A stretch of DNA of 64,000 nucleotides, taken from Saccharomycopsis crataegensis. Its lineage: Eukaryota > Ascomycota > Saccharomycetes > Ascoideales > Saccharomycopsidaceae. The notes beneath the pieces were generated by a model, which saw only the letters and a list, made by a program, of their open reading frames with translations, was not told where the DNA came from and did not search any database. Where the stretch lies: contig NW_027043819.1 in the NCBI RefSeq assembly GCF_037102585.1, positions 434,001 through 498,000 on the forward strand, read 5' to 3'. The position numbers and the translations under genes are program-made. This document shows positions 19,795 through 30,538 of this stretch, one piece after another. How positions within the stretch are numbered: the stretch's first letter is position 1; the number at the start of each line of letters is the position of its first letter.

Positions 19795-22700
19795 ATACGG
19801 TTTGTTTGCTTTTTTCCTGTTTACAATCAATATTACTCCTGTTATGCTCTTCCTCCCAATTATATCGCCGGTTTGATATCGTGATTATTCATTATTCTTC
19901 TGTTTTTCAAATTTATTTAATTACTAATTTTTTACTCTTTAATACCTTCATATTTCGGTTCAACTCTTATTTTTTAATGGTCAGATTATTATCTTATTTA
20001 TTCTTCTTTCTTGCAACAGCTCTCTCTAATATTCATCATTATTGTTATAATTACCAATTTGCTTAAATTGCTATTATCTTTATTTATTTATTTATTTATT
20101 TATTTTTTTTATTTTTAGTTTATTGCTCAGCCAACTCATGAAAGTTAATGAAATGAAATATAGAAATCATCATCACTACCCACTTTTTGTTGTACTTTGC
20201 CAGTGATCTGAAAAATAAAGTTAGCAGAAATCTCGGTTGGCACCCCCCACGTACACGTCAGTATACATTTAAGTACATACATGGACGCGATCATGCAGGA
20301 AGGTTGGTTGATTACCCGCTAACAAAGTAATAATAACGAATGATTGTGTATCTTCTATCTCCTAACACTGCTACTTTGAAGATCGCAGCAACAAGGCTGT
20401 AATTGGTAGGTATTTGAAATGAGTTTATACAGAAGATTATTGGATTTTCACCTGATCTCACCAATTATTGAGTAGTGTGTGCTGATGCTAATTAATTAGT
20501 TACCCATACTACTTTACTTACTTACTTCACTATAAATAAAATAAACTTTCCCAATTGAGTGGAAAAGCGAGATAGATGGACAACCGTAAACTGAAACGAG
20601 ACAATTGCAATGGAGAACAAAAGCTTCAAAATTATTCTTGGAATGTGTAGGTGTAGTTAGTAGCTACAGTTTATTTGGAGCCACCTGGTGGGTTGGATAG
20701 CTTCTTGGTTTCTTTTAACCCAGTAATTACTAGATCTACATTAGCAATCCTTTTTTTTTTTTCTTTCTGTATGGATTCCACTTTTTGTGTCGCTCTTCTG
20801 AACCTTGGTATATATCAGGATAGGATGTATCGATATGGCTGCCTTATTAGGCAGCAAAATTGAATTTAACCGTGGACATTATAATTACACCGAAATACGC
20901 CGCGGTTATGCTTCTAGAATATGCGTACTCTTCCAATTGAATACGTAATAACAACAGTGGAAAAAAAAAAAAAAATTAATGTTGGGGAGTAGGTGGGAGA
21001 CTCAGCCTGGATACTGAACGATTTTGGATACTGCTGCTCATTATACTAAATAAAAACCGACAAAGATTTTGAATTTTCTTTCTCTCCCACGCGTTCTCTC
21101 TCTTTTCTAATAAAAAAGTCTCTTCTTCTACATTAGCATTTGCCAATTAGCTTTTCTAAAAATATATTTTCATATCCATCGTTTTTGGCCATAAACCTTA
21201 CACTTCCAGGGGTTAAATTATCCTTCTTTAATCCTGGTAGCTCATCATGCATCATTGGATAATTTGCGCAGTAATATATATATATATATATATATTTACC
21301 AGGGCTTTTGAAAATCATATCCCTATTTCCACCGAAAATCCTATTCCATGTATTATTATTGAAGTCTTTTCTTTAAAAAAAAAAAAAAAAAATTCTGCAA
21401 AAAAATTGCAATTTATCGCTATATCCAACTATATGGAGACTGTAAGTAACCCCAGCAAAAATTAATTTGCTCAGCAGGTGAGGGGGGAAGAGTCGTATTT
21501 TCTGTTTGTAATTACAAGTGCACTCGCTAGGTCATCTTTGATCAGACGATTGTGGTTATGAGGTTTTGATACCATAACAGTGATACCAAGCTGACTCCCT
21601 CCGAATCGGAGAGGTCTGTCTGTCACTTCTCAGCCCACAATCACGGATCTCTCATGTTCAAAAAAAAAAAAAAACAATCACCCTGCGTTTAGAAACAGTA
21701 CGGGGGGGGGTGAGAATGACGACTTCTATCAAACATCCAGGATTTCTTTTCGAGTCTTCTCACATTCGCATGGTATAACTAAAGGGTAGATGGATTTAAA
21801 TGGGGAATGTAGTATTGTCAAAACTTTTACAAAACCCTGGATGTCTATATATGAAACCACCTTGTAGATCCAATCTTGAAGGAGTATTCAAAAAAAATAG
21901 AAAACCAATGGACACACTATTGACGACACCAAATCATAATAATTAACTCTGGATTCCTCTTCGTCTAATGAAATTTCATTATGGGTATTCCTTCTATACG
22001 ATATTTGTTTATTTGTTTGTCTGTTATTTTAAGAGGCTCGAAACCGATCATGAAAGCAAACTTTGACAGAAACATTTGAAACGAACCGTATTATGATAGA
22101 ATTTTTGCACTTCCATTCCATCATAATATATTTATTTCCGTCTTATTCAAAGTATGACCTTCTGTAATCTGATTGCAAAAATCAAAAATATGACCACATA
22201 TTGACAAAACTAAAAAGTGCTCGCTCATTGCAATCACCAAATTTTGCAGGACTTGATTGAAAATTCTCAATATAATTCAATCTCAAATCGTTTTTTTGTT
22301 TTTTTTACGTTTAATAATTCTGGCACCAATGACGTGAACATCAGCTCCACTATTGTAAAGAAAAAGTTCTCTGTGTCTCGCATTTCCAATTGTTTTATTT
22401 TGTTATCATATTTTTGTTTTCTATTTTAATCAGTTTATATTTATTCTGAATGTTGGATGATTTGTAAATCTTTTTATTCTTTCTACAATTGTTACTGTAA
22501 CGGCAATCTTTTGAGAAATGGTCATAAAGATCACATAAATGACATTTAAATCTTCCTTTTGTCCTGTTTATACTGTTAAACCTGCCATTATTCGAAATGT
22601 GATTAATTTTTAAGCTCGAAATTGCAGTTGTAAGCTCATGAAGATCTTGTGGATCTATCAACCTCAATTGCCCAGTGGAACGTTGGTTTAAACGTTGGTT

Positions 22701-23779
22701 AACCAGAAGATTGTAAATGGATCTGAATATATCATTATCTAGTATATCCATATTAAATTTTTCATAATATGTTAAATATTTAGATATATGAGAGACTTAG
22801 TTCATATCAACAAGGTTCATATCCATTCTCCAATGTATTTCTCGTTTCATAGGTGACCTTCATGGCTGAACTTTGGTAGATTGTCAAAGAAACAATATTA
22901 GCTTGCTTATTGAATAGTAGTTCTTGCACGATTTTGCAGTGAGGTTTTTTGATGGAGAGATTTTAAGTAATATGAACTTATTGTTGCATTACTTTATGCC
23001 ATCATTATTCTCATTATGCTGTTTGCTGACGCGTTCCAAATTACCCGTGGTGATAGATAACCTTTTCGTCTTTCTGATCAGCGAGGAGACAAAAATGTAA
23101 TATTTCTCAAGCTAAGATTGTCAACAGTTAGCATAAAATTCATGATATATATTCTATCACTTTATACAGTGAGAATTACACAATTCATAGTCGTCAGACA
23201 TACCAATAGACTACTACAACCATTAGGAGTACTATTATTCATTTTCTCTACTATTATCATTATTACATATCAACGGTTGTGAACATTCATCAGTTAGATA
23301 GCATTCTCGTATATAAAGAGATTGGATTTTTCAAAAAGGAGGCTTTTCCTTCTTGAACCATCGAAAGAAAGTCTTTGATTTGTAGCAATTGCTAAACCAG
23401 AAAAGAAGAGCAATCTCCAAGATTAAAATCTACAAAAACGCAAAACCATCTCATGAATACAATGGAAATCAATCAAAGTAGGATATAGATATGAATTCCT
23501 TATAAGAAAAAGACATCACCCCACCCTTTCTCCCCTCAAGATTAATCTTTCTTTTATTAGCATGAATTATCGAATATTTGTTGTTGGTTACCGGGCAGTC
23601 GGTATGGGGTCATTTCCGGTGTGCTTAGCTGGATGAAAAAACTCAATTGACAGGAAAAACAAAAATTGGGGGATAGCATCTCTGCTTATGTATCATGATC
23701 TTATAATCTTACAATTTTTTTATATACTTCCTCTTTGTCAATTTGAAAAAAAAAAAACAACAACCAAAAACCTTTCCAA
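19795..23779. other. 4-kb gene-poor interval
   Basis: Nearly 4 kb between the 3' end of the 301-aa gene and the TLG2 start, far longer than other spacers here and expected to hold only one promoter (TLG2). It contains TTTA tandem repeats (about 20083-20103), a TA tract (21271-21294), several homopolymers, an imperfect CTCCGAATCGGAG palindrome (21599-21611), and a fossil gag fragment on the minus strand. I see no intact gene, tRNA or known RNA. See the finding on a possible centromere. Confidence 0.6.
22395..22751 (-). mobile_element. fossil LTR-retrotransposon gag fragment
   Basis: An open stretch of about 118 codons carries a zinc knuckle, C-x2-C-x4-H-x4-C (C-H-L-C to D-C), after a polar region and before a Lys/Asn-rich end. 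This arrangement is that of the nucleocapsid end of Gag in Ty1/copia-like yeast elements. No reverse transcriptase, integrase or clear LTR is recognisable around it, so it is a broken, partial relic. Age cannot be estimated. The family assignment rests on the knuckle and composition only. Confidence 0.55.
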
Positions 23780-25009
23780 ATGTTTAGGGATAGAACCAAT
23801 TTATTCATATCGTACCGTCGTACTTTTCCCCATCATTCATTTGACAAGAAATATAAAAAAACCAAGTCGCACACCAAGAAGACCAGATTCGATCTTTTGC
23901 CCGAAGAAGAACAAGGATTGATCCTGCCGGAACAACAAGACGAATTCGCGGACTTCGAGATATCTGATGATGATAATGAAGGACCTACAAATATCCATGA
24001 TGATACTGGGGAATTCGATGATTTGAATCTCAATGATGGAGAAATGGGTGGTGGTAGCAGCAGCAGCAGCAGTGCCCTACCTCCGGTTTTTATCGATATT
24101 GCTGATGAGATCGATTCGTTATTACAAGAAATTGACCAAAAGACTGGGACATTAACGAAATTGTACAAGAAGAACTTATTGCCGGGCTTCAACGATCGGA
24201 GTGTCGATGAGGAAGAGATTGAGAAGTTGAATTATTTCATAACTTCGAAATTCCAAAGTTGTTTTGCTTTAGTGAAGAGATTAGATAATATTAGGAAACG
24301 CAAGACCGCGGAAAATAGTTTTAAAAACAAGAGTGAGGTGATTATGTTGGATAACATCAAAAAGAATTACGCGTTGAAAATTCAGCAAGCGTCGCTGAAT
24401 TTCCGGAAAATCCAGAATAATTACATTAAATTTTTGAAAGAGGATGATTTCGAGCCGATCACCACTAATAAGAGTCAATCGACATTGGCCAATGAGTTTG
24501 ATCCAGTACTTGAGGAGTTGGAAACCGCCGAAGTCGAACAATACTCGCGAGACGCTTTACTTCAGACCCAAAGCCATTTGCAACAGTCCAACCAGCTTGA
24601 TTCATTGGTGCGCCAAAGAGAACAAGAAATTAATAAAATCGCCAAAGGGGTGTTGGAAGTATCGGCGATATTCAAAGAGATGCAGACCATGGTGATTGAG
24701 CAAGGAACCATATTGGATAGAATAGATTACAATTTGGAAAACACCAAGGTAGACCTTAGGCTGGCTAATAAGGAATTAACAAAGGCCACCGAGTACCAGA
24801 AGCAAAATAACAAGTGTAAAGTGATCTTCTTGTTGGTGTTGGTGGTATGTGCATTACTAATGATTTTGATTGTTAAACCAAAGAAGCACGGAGGTGATGG
24901 CCATACTGGGGGTAATGGCAGTAATAATGGCAAGGAGAGTAATGGTGGTAGTGGTAATGACGAAAATGTTGATAGTAATTCGAATAATTATATTGATGGG
25001 GGACAATGA
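23780..25009 (+). CDS. TLG2: t-SNARE Tlg2 (syntaxin-16 family)
   Basis: Endosomal/trans-Golgi Qa-SNARE that receives endosome-derived vesicles with Vps45. The 409-aa protein starts MFRDRTNLFISYRRTFPHHSF, nearly as in S. cerevisiae, then LPPVFIDIADEID, the Habc region, and a SNARE motif (about 275-335) with the zero-layer Gln in VIEQGTILDRIDYNLENT. A membrane anchor follows (about 347-365), then a Gly/Asn/Ser-rich luminal tail like that of S. cerevisiae. An in-frame CTG at codon 328 corresponds to Ser in S. cerevisiae Tlg2, at a non-layer position of the SNARE helix. Confidence 0.97.
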   Translation: MFRDRTNLFISYRRTFPHHSFDKKYKKTKSHTKKTRFDLLPEEEQGLILPEQQDEFADFEISDDDNEGPTNIHDDTGEFDDLNLNDGEMGGGSSSSSSALPPVFIDIADEIDSLLQEIDQKTGTLTKLYKKNLLPGFNDRSVDEEEIEKLNYFITSKFQSCFALVKRLDNIRKRKTAENSFKNKSEVIMLDNIKKNYALKIQQASLNFRKIQNNYIKFLKEDDFEPITTNKSQSTLANEFDPVLEELETAEVEQYSRDALLQTQSHLQQSNQLDSLVRQREQEINKIAKGVLEVSAIFKEMQTMVIEQGTILDRIDYNLENTKVDLRLANKELTKATEYQKQNNKCKVIFLLVLVVCALLMILIVKPKKHGGDGHTGGNGSNNGKESNGGSGNDENVDSNSNNYIDGGQ

Positions 25010-25356
25010 AAATGTTTATTAATTAAAAAATAACAGAGAAAACGTTTTAATTTTTTTGATAAAGCTATTGTCTTTTGTATGTTTTGGGATCAAAAATTTT
25101 TCAAATTATAAAATACGTTCAATCATAATTTGCAAATGGCATACCTTTTTTTCTTTCACAAACCTGTAAACTCTTGTAAAATAAACCCCAGTTAAATGGA
25201 CCCATTAAATACCATCATGCAGAAGAAAAACAAACTTACACATACCCACTTACCATCATGCAAAAGAAACAAAAGAACTTACACATGTACTCCAACAGAA
25301 GAAAGATGATATTTCATAATCCTATTTACACAAAATATATTTCACTATAACAAAAC
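25010..25356. other. convergent intergenic region TLG2 / MRPL1
   Basis: 347 bp. A near-duplicate block, ACTTACACAT followed by CATGCA/AAAGAAAC-type sequence, occurs around 25217-25285. No gene is supported. Confidence 0.45.
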
Positions 25357-26190
25357 TTAAAAGTCAATCTTGAACGCTGGACCATTGGTGGAAGTGATGG
25401 TAGTATGACCAATGATTGGTGGTCTCTTTGACTTGATAGTGGTAGTGGCGGTCTTGACGGCTTCTGAGGCAGCCATGATGTTCTTGATGATTTCTACATC
25501 ACTGAAGCTGGTTCTCCCCACAGCAATGCTCAACAAGCCTGACTTCTGTTTGAATGGCATGGTTCCTACCGCACCTTTCAATACTGATTCCAAATCGGTT
25601 GCCATGGTTCCCTTTTTGGCATTTGGCATTAAACCTTTTGGACCCAAAGTTCTCGCGAGAGGGGCTAATTGACCTTGCATATCTGGGGTGGCAAAGGCCT
25701 TGTTGAAATTTAACCCAAGTTTGCCCTCTTTGATCTGTTCGACCAATTCTTGACCCCCCACTAACGCAGCCCCCAAATCTTGGGCAACTTTTGCTTGGAC
25801 AGCATCTTCAGTGAACACCAACACTCTAACTTCTTTCAAAGGTTTAGGGAAACTGATGGCCCCAGTGAGTGGTGGAGCACCTTTATCCCCCACGATGTTC
25901 GAGCTGACGGTGATGGTCGACGCAGTCTCGGATCTTCCTACTTCTGCAGACCTGAGGTAACGTAATGCGGTAGAAATATCAGAATATAATGGATCATTGG
26001 CGACTGGGAGTTTAGCTTCGACTCTTTTTTTGGCTAACGCTTTGGCAGCGTTCTTTTTGAGTTGGTCTCTGCTGACCTGGGCCTTCTTGGCCAAAGCTAT
26101 CGATGAGGTAGAGAATTTAGCCCCACGGCTCCCCAATAAGTTTGATGACAAAGGTTTGAGTGATAGTATTGATATACTGCTTTTATTCAT
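25357..26190 (-). CDS. MRPL1: mitochondrial ribosomal protein uL1m
   Basis: 277-aa large-subunit mitoribosomal protein of the uL1 family. An N-terminal Ser/Leu/Lys/Arg presequence (about 1-35) is followed by a uL1 core with RVLVFTEDAVQAKVAQDLGA, LARTLGPKGLMPNAKKGT and the C-terminal strand KRPPIIGHTTI. LGPKGLMPNAKKGT is the L1 signature. Start ATG at 26190 is the first in frame and begins the presequence. Confidence 0.94.
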   Translation of the reverse strand: MNKSSISILSLKPLSSNLLGSRGAKFSTSSIALAKKAQVSRDQLKKNAAKALAKKRVEAKLPVANDPLYSDISTALRYLRSAEVGRSETASTITVSSNIVGDKGAPPLTGAISFPKPLKEVRVLVFTEDAVQAKVAQDLGAALVGGQELVEQIKEGKLGLNFNKAFATPDMQGQLAPLARTLGPKGLMPNAKKGTMATDLESVLKGAVGTMPFKQKSGLLSIAVGRTSFSDVEIIKNIMAASEAVKTATTTIKSKRPPIIGHTTITSTNGPAFKIDF

Positions 26191-26549
26191 ATTGGTATTT
26201 ATATTATTTTGTATTTTATAAGGATATCTTGTCCCCCTGTCCTAATCTACAATTGGATGTTTTCAATTTGATGGAAATTTTTCACCGGTTTTTTTTTTTT
26301 TTTTTCGTTCTTTCTGTCGCAGTGCACCAGCGGGCTCGCAACCAGCGGTGCTTCACAAAGCTACAAAGATGATTCAACAACAGCTAAAATTCACAGAGAA
26401 TAATGATGATGATAATAATAATAATAATAATATATTGAACGAATATTTACACGTTTGTCAATTGGCGAGGGAAGCTAAGCACACACATATCTATTAGAGG
26501 AAATATCCTTGCTTTTATAATTTTCTTTTTTTTTTTTTTTTTTTTTCGA
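26191..26549. promoter_or_regulatory. MRPL1 promoter and MRPL34 3' flank
   Basis: 359 bp between two minus-strand mitoribosomal genes. It has T-runs at about 26287-26305 and 26526-26546 and an (AAT)n run at about 26409-26435. No gene is supported. Confidence 0.5.
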
Positions 26550-27017
26550 TTAGTGGGCCAAATACCATCTACCCTTCTCCCTTCTTCTGGCAATAATCTT
26601 TCTGCCGTGTCTGCTACTCATTCTGCTCATGAACCCGAACTTTCTCTTTCTCTTTAATGTACTTGGTTGAAAAGTGTTACCTCTGGCCTTCCATCTTCTT
26701 TGGAAAATCCCGGTGATGGATGATGGTGACGACGACGACACGCCTAGTTCTGGAGTACCCAACACGGTGGTTGGTGACACTCTGGATATTATACTGGTGG
26801 CATTAGTGTTGTTATTATTGAGGAAAGAACGCAATGGGGAGAATGAACTGAGAGTGGTCAATGAACGGTTAGAAATGACATTTGATCTTGGAGCTGCCTG
26901 GCTGTTGACATGGATAGTTAGTAAGTAAGCTATAACAAGGATAATAATAATAATCACAGTGGTTACACGATATACGTACCTTATAGACAACTTCAACGCT
27001 GAGAAGAACAACGACAT
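26550..27017 (-). CDS. MRPL34: mitochondrial ribosomal protein bL34m, one intron
   Basis: Large-subunit mitoribosomal protein of the bL34 family. The C-terminus [20 protein letters not shown] followed by [16 protein letters not shown] is the complete bL34 signature. Exon 1 is 27017-26980 (12 codons plus 2 bases) and exon 2 is 26901-26550, giving about 129 aa. The intron (26979-26902, 78 bp) has 5' GTACGT, branch site TACTAAC at 26923-26917 and 3' AACAG. It has no stop and a length divisible by three, so the unspliced frame stays open and would add 26 mostly hydrophobic residues in the presequence region. The spliced N-terminus is a Ser/Arg/Asn-rich presequence. Confidence 0.9.
   Translation of the reverse strand: MSLFFSALKLSIRYVYRVTTVIIIIILVIAYLLTIHVNSQAAPRSNVISNRSLTTLSSFSPLRSFLNNNNTNATSIISRVSPTTVLGTPELGVSSSSPSSITGIFQRRWKARGNTFQPSTLKRKRKFGFMSRMSSRHGRKIIARRREKGRWYLAH
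26902..26979 (-). other. MRPL34 intron (78 bp, in frame)
   Basis: Spliceosomal intron signals in the right order: GTACGT, TACTAAC 15 bases before the 3' AG, first AG after the branch at AACAG. It is phase 2 and interrupts codon 13 (AG|C). The length is a multiple of three without a stop codon. Confidence 0.85.
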
Positions 27018-27265
27018 GGTTAGTGTTTGGTATAGATATATGTAATGGTGTTATATGTATCTGGCACAGTTGGTGGAATATCACCTTTTCGGTCAAAGAG
27101 AAGAAAAAAAAAAAACCAGAGAAAAACCAGAAAAGGAGGAAGGGTAATCCGCCTGCCCGATGCCCTTCAAAGAAAAGAAAAAAAAATTTCAGATTCAAAT
27201 TGGTGGTTATTTATATATCTATCAAATATCAACTATCAATAATAATAATAATAATAACAATAATA

Positions 27266-28024
27266 ATGGCCACTCTCAGACCAAGAAGATCTAATTTCTC
27301 TGCCGTGATAAAGCCAACAGTGGTGCGTCTCCAAGCAGACTCCCCAGTATCCAACGCTGAAGCAGAAAAAATATTAGGAGCTTTCCTCGCCAAAAAAGAA
27401 TCGATCGATCATGATGTATTATCCGGGGCTTTCAACAATGATAGCGAAGAAAACAAGAGTACCGTGGCTGTTGCCAACTCTGCAGTGATATCACAACTTA
27501 AAAGAGTCCAAAGAGAATTGCGTGGGTTGCCACCAACTTTGGAAGCCACTAGCGCATTCACAAAGAAGAGAAAGGACAATAACACAAAGAATCACAAGAA
27601 AGAATCTAACGAGATCAAATCAGAATCAACAGGGAAACACATAAAGTTTGATGACGATGAGCCAGAAGAAGAGAACAAGGAAGAGCAAGGGGAAGAAGAA
27701 AAAGAAGAAATAATACCAGAAGAAGAGTCTGAAAAAGAAGAATCTGAAAATGAAGACGTTAAACAAGAATCAGAAGAGGAAAACGTTCCAATCAAAAAAG
27801 AAGCGCAAGAATCTGTTCCTGAAGTAAAAAAAGAAGAAACCACCCCAGAAATCAAAAAAGAGGAAGAAGGCGTCGAATTAGTAAAGGAAAAGAAGTCCAA
27901 GAAGGAAAAAAAATCTAAGAAGGAAAAGAAAGAAAAGAAGGAAAAGAAAGACAAGAAGAGAAAATCTTCTGAAGATTCTGGAGAAAAGAAGTCCAAGAAG
28001 GTCAAGACGGAGGGAGATGACTAG
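27266..28024 (+). CDS. RPA14: RNA polymerase I subunit A14 (Rpa14-like)
   Basis: 252-aa protein whose first half matches Rpa14, the small Pol I stalk-associated subunit: VVRLQADSPVSNAEAEKIL, FLAKKESID, and SQLKRVQRELRGLPPTLE against SQLKRIQRDFKGLPPAQD in S. cerevisiae. The S. cerevisiae protein is only 137 aa. Here a long tail of Glu/Lys repeats (from about residue 115, ending in KKE/KEKK and KSKK runs) doubles the length. The frame is open for 81 codons upstream, but that stretch is Lys/Ile low-complexity and MATLRPRR at 27266 is preferred. It is divergent from MRPL34 with 248 bp between starts. Confidence 0.85.
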   Translation: MATLRPRRSNFSAVIKPTVVRLQADSPVSNAEAEKILGAFLAKKESIDHDVLSGAFNNDSEENKSTVAVANSAVISQLKRVQRELRGLPPTLEATSAFTKKRKDNNTKNHKKESNEIKSESTGKHIKFDDDEPEEENKEEQGEEEKEEIIPEEESEKEESENEDVKQESEEENVPIKKEAQESVPEVKKEETTPEIKKEEEGVELVKEKKSKKEKKSKKEKKEKKEKKDKKRKSSEDSGEKKSKKVKTEGDD

Positions 28025-28284
28025 TTGCGAAAATAGCGACAAAAACCATGAAAGTTGGTTTCCTTTAATATATATAAATAGATGGCTGCTAAAATATACA
28101 CCATTTGCATCAACAATTGTAATTAATCACAAACAGTAACTGGCAGAACAGTCAATAAATAATAAAAGATGTTACGGGACATCCGGTCTTCCTGCACGTG
28201 TCTCATCGCCCGGAAAGAATTTTTTTCAAACGTGAAATTTTTTAGCGCTAACAAATAATAAGAACCATCATATAAATCATATAC

Positions 28285-28315
<31 letters not shown>

Positions 28316-28323
28316 TAGCCAAT
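28025..28323. promoter_or_regulatory. IMP4 promoter region
   Basis: 299 bp between RPA14 and IMP4 on the same strand. It holds CACGTG at 28195-28200, a PAC box, an RRPE-like box, and an (AAT)n run (about 28286-28315) just before the ATG. Confidence 0.65.
28202..28243. promoter_or_regulatory. PAC and RRPE ribosome-biogenesis elements
   Basis: CTCATCGC at 28202-28209 is the reverse complement of the PAC consensus GCGATGAG. TGAAATTTTTT at 28233-28243 resembles RRPE. Both lie 80-122 bp before the IMP4 start, the distance and order usual for yeast ribosome-biogenesis genes. Confidence 0.75.
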
Positions 28324-29181
28324 ATGATCAGAAGACAGGCCCGTGAAAGAAGAGAATACCTCTATCGTAAAGCTTTAGAGCTTCAGGAATCATCGCTACA
28401 ACAAAAGCGTCAACAAATCAAAGCGGCGCTCGCCAGCGGTAAACCCCTTCCAAAAGAAGTGGCCGAGGATGACAAGCTTCAAAAAGATTATCTTTACGAT
28501 GAATCGATTCAGGACGTTGTGGATGATGAGTACGCTGCCCTTAGTGGGATTCAAGAACCAAAAGTGGTAGTGACCACCTCCAGAGACCCAAGTTCACGGT
28601 TGCTCCAGTTTTCCAAAGAGATCAAACTTCTTTTCCCTACCTCGGTGAAATTGAATCGTGGTAATTATATTATGCCTAATCTTGTGACTGCTTGTAAAGC
28701 CAGTGGGACCACCGATCTTTTGGTGGTGCATGAACATCGTGGGGTTCCGACCTCCCTCACGATCTCCCATTTACCCCATGGGCCAACCGCGTGTTTCACC
28801 ATTCACAACGCCGTGTTAAGACACGATATTTTCAATGCTGGGAACCAGAGTGAGGCGCATCCTCATTTGATTTTCGAAAACTTCACCACCAAGTTGGGTC
28901 AACGTGTGGTGACAATCCTCAAGCATTTGTTCCCTCCAGGAGTCAAGAAAGACAGTCCTAGAGTGATATCGTTCATCAATAATGGGGATTTCATCAGTGT
29001 GAGGCAGCATGTGTACGTGAGAACTAGAGACGGAGTGGAAATCGCTGAAGTGGGGCCAAGATTCGAATTGAAGTTGTTCGAGTTGAGATTGGGTACTTTG
29101 GAGAACAAGGATGCCGATGTTGAATGGAAGTTGAGAAGATTTGTCAGAACCGCTAATAGAAAAGACTATTTGGCTGAGTAG
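28324..29181 (+). CDS. IMP4: U3 snoRNP protein Imp4
   Basis: Component of the small-subunit processome that helps U3 snoRNA pair with pre-18S rRNA in the nucleolus. The 285-aa protein has the family length (290 aa in S. cerevisiae): an N-terminal basic helix ([19 protein letters not shown]), then a Brix domain (about 85-265) with [46 protein letters not shown] and [17 protein letters not shown]. The ATG at 28324 matches the family start. Confidence 0.96.
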   Translation: MIRRQARERREYLYRKALELQESSLQQKRQQIKAALASGKPLPKEVAEDDKLQKDYLYDESIQDVVDDEYAALSGIQEPKVVVTTSRDPSSRLLQFSKEIKLLFPTSVKLNRGNYIMPNLVTACKASGTTDLLVVHEHRGVPTSLTISHLPHGPTACFTIHNAVLRHDIFNAGNQSEAHPHLIFENFTTKLGQRVVTILKHLFPPGVKKDSPRVISFINNGDFISVRQHVYVRTRDGVEIAEVGPRFELKLFELRLGTLENKDADVEWKLRRFVRTANRKDYLAE

Positions 29182-29833
29182 ACTTTCTTCATACTTTTTT
29201 TTTTTTTCCCTACTTCTTATATTCTTTTGTCATTTTTCTTCCTTTTCTTTCATTGTTCATCGTTTTTCCATACATAATCGAATAAAAGTTGTACTATATC
29301 CTTAATTTTCTCAAATGATTTTCGTTAATTTGCATTGAAAGATGGTATTGTTAATAATAGAGATCAAGTAAATGTGCCAATCATATGTATATCATTCGTG
29401 GGATATTTTTGATTGGTGTGATGTCAAAGTGGCAGCATGTATTACTTACTAAGCATCGAAGTAAAAATGACACTTATTATTGAAATGATACTTATTTTAC
29501 ATGAATGTTTTTTTTTTTTTTTTTTTTTTTAAATAAACAGGATCATTTGTATCTATTTTTATTGTTTAATTAAATGGTATTGAATGTTTTGTTGATATTC
29601 TGTGGAAGTATCGTGCCCCGCCTGTACACTTTCCAGTGTTTACCAGATCGATGGAATGTACCGATATCCTCCAATGGTATATAAAATGGTGGTTCAATTA
29701 TTCGACATAGTAAGTTACTATTTACTAAATAAATATATTGTTCAGCCAACAATCATTATAATATTTTACTTTCCAGCCCCTCATTTGGCCATTACTGACT
29801 ACTATATTACTACTTACTTCCTTATCTCTGTCA

Positions 29834-29880
<47 letters not shown>

Positions 29881-30538
29881 TCTCCGATCTTTATATTCTC
29901 TTTTAACCACATTTTATCTGGATACAAAATGGTTTGACTTTTCTCATTTTTTAATTCTTCTTACGACAATTAACGTATTACTTGGTCAACCTAATCAAAA
30001 TTAATATGCATCACTAATTTACTTATCAAAATCAACCCCTTATTTTGTGACACCCGACCCTTATATTCCAGTTTTTGATACAACCAGTGTCAGTTAGAGA
30101 AGCAATGACAATTAGATACCTACCACTGGTGGCAATGAACCCAACTGCCCATCCACCATGATCTACGAAATAACCATCGCTTCGGGGAACGATACCCCAG
30201 TATATTCGATACGAGACATCCTGCGGTGATAAGTGCTTTTTTAGGAGTCATCATCGATATGAGTCAGTTATCTCAAAAAAATTTTTCACACATAAAAAAA
30301 AAAAAAAAAAAAAAAAAAACTATACTTGGTTCGGTGAACGACCCCCGTTGGCAAGCGACCAGTAATTTCCTGTCTTTTTGGTTATTTAAACCCTGGATCC
30401 ACTCGTCTCCGATTAAGGTACTTCTTATATTTGCTTTTGTCTCCAAGAGCGTTTTCTTTTTCGGTTGGTCTTTTTACCTTTATCAAATTCGTCACCATTC
30501 GTCCGTCTAATATTTGGTTCAAAACATTTTGTCAGAAA
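29182..30538. promoter_or_regulatory. IMP4 - alanine aminotransferase intergenic region
   Basis: 1.36 kb in tandem orientation. It contains T-runs (29508-29530), a (CT)20 repeat (29837-29876) and an A-run (about 30295-30319). The last 201 bp before the ATG are in frame with the aminotransferase and free of stops. No separate gene is supported. Confidence 0.5.
29837..29876. repeat. (CT)20 microsatellite
   Basis: Uninterrupted CT dinucleotide run in the intergenic region upstream of the alanine aminotransferase gene. Confidence 0.9.

Noticed and set aside
21599-21611. CTCCGAATCGGAG palindrome as a zinc-cluster factor site
   Set aside because: CCG-N3-CGG pairs are common by chance and no nearby promoter needs it; listed only in the interval description.
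27023-27265. Upstream extension of RPA14
   Set aside because: Lys-rich and Ile-rich low complexity; MATLRPRRS at 27266 is the more likely start and matches the region before the family motifs.
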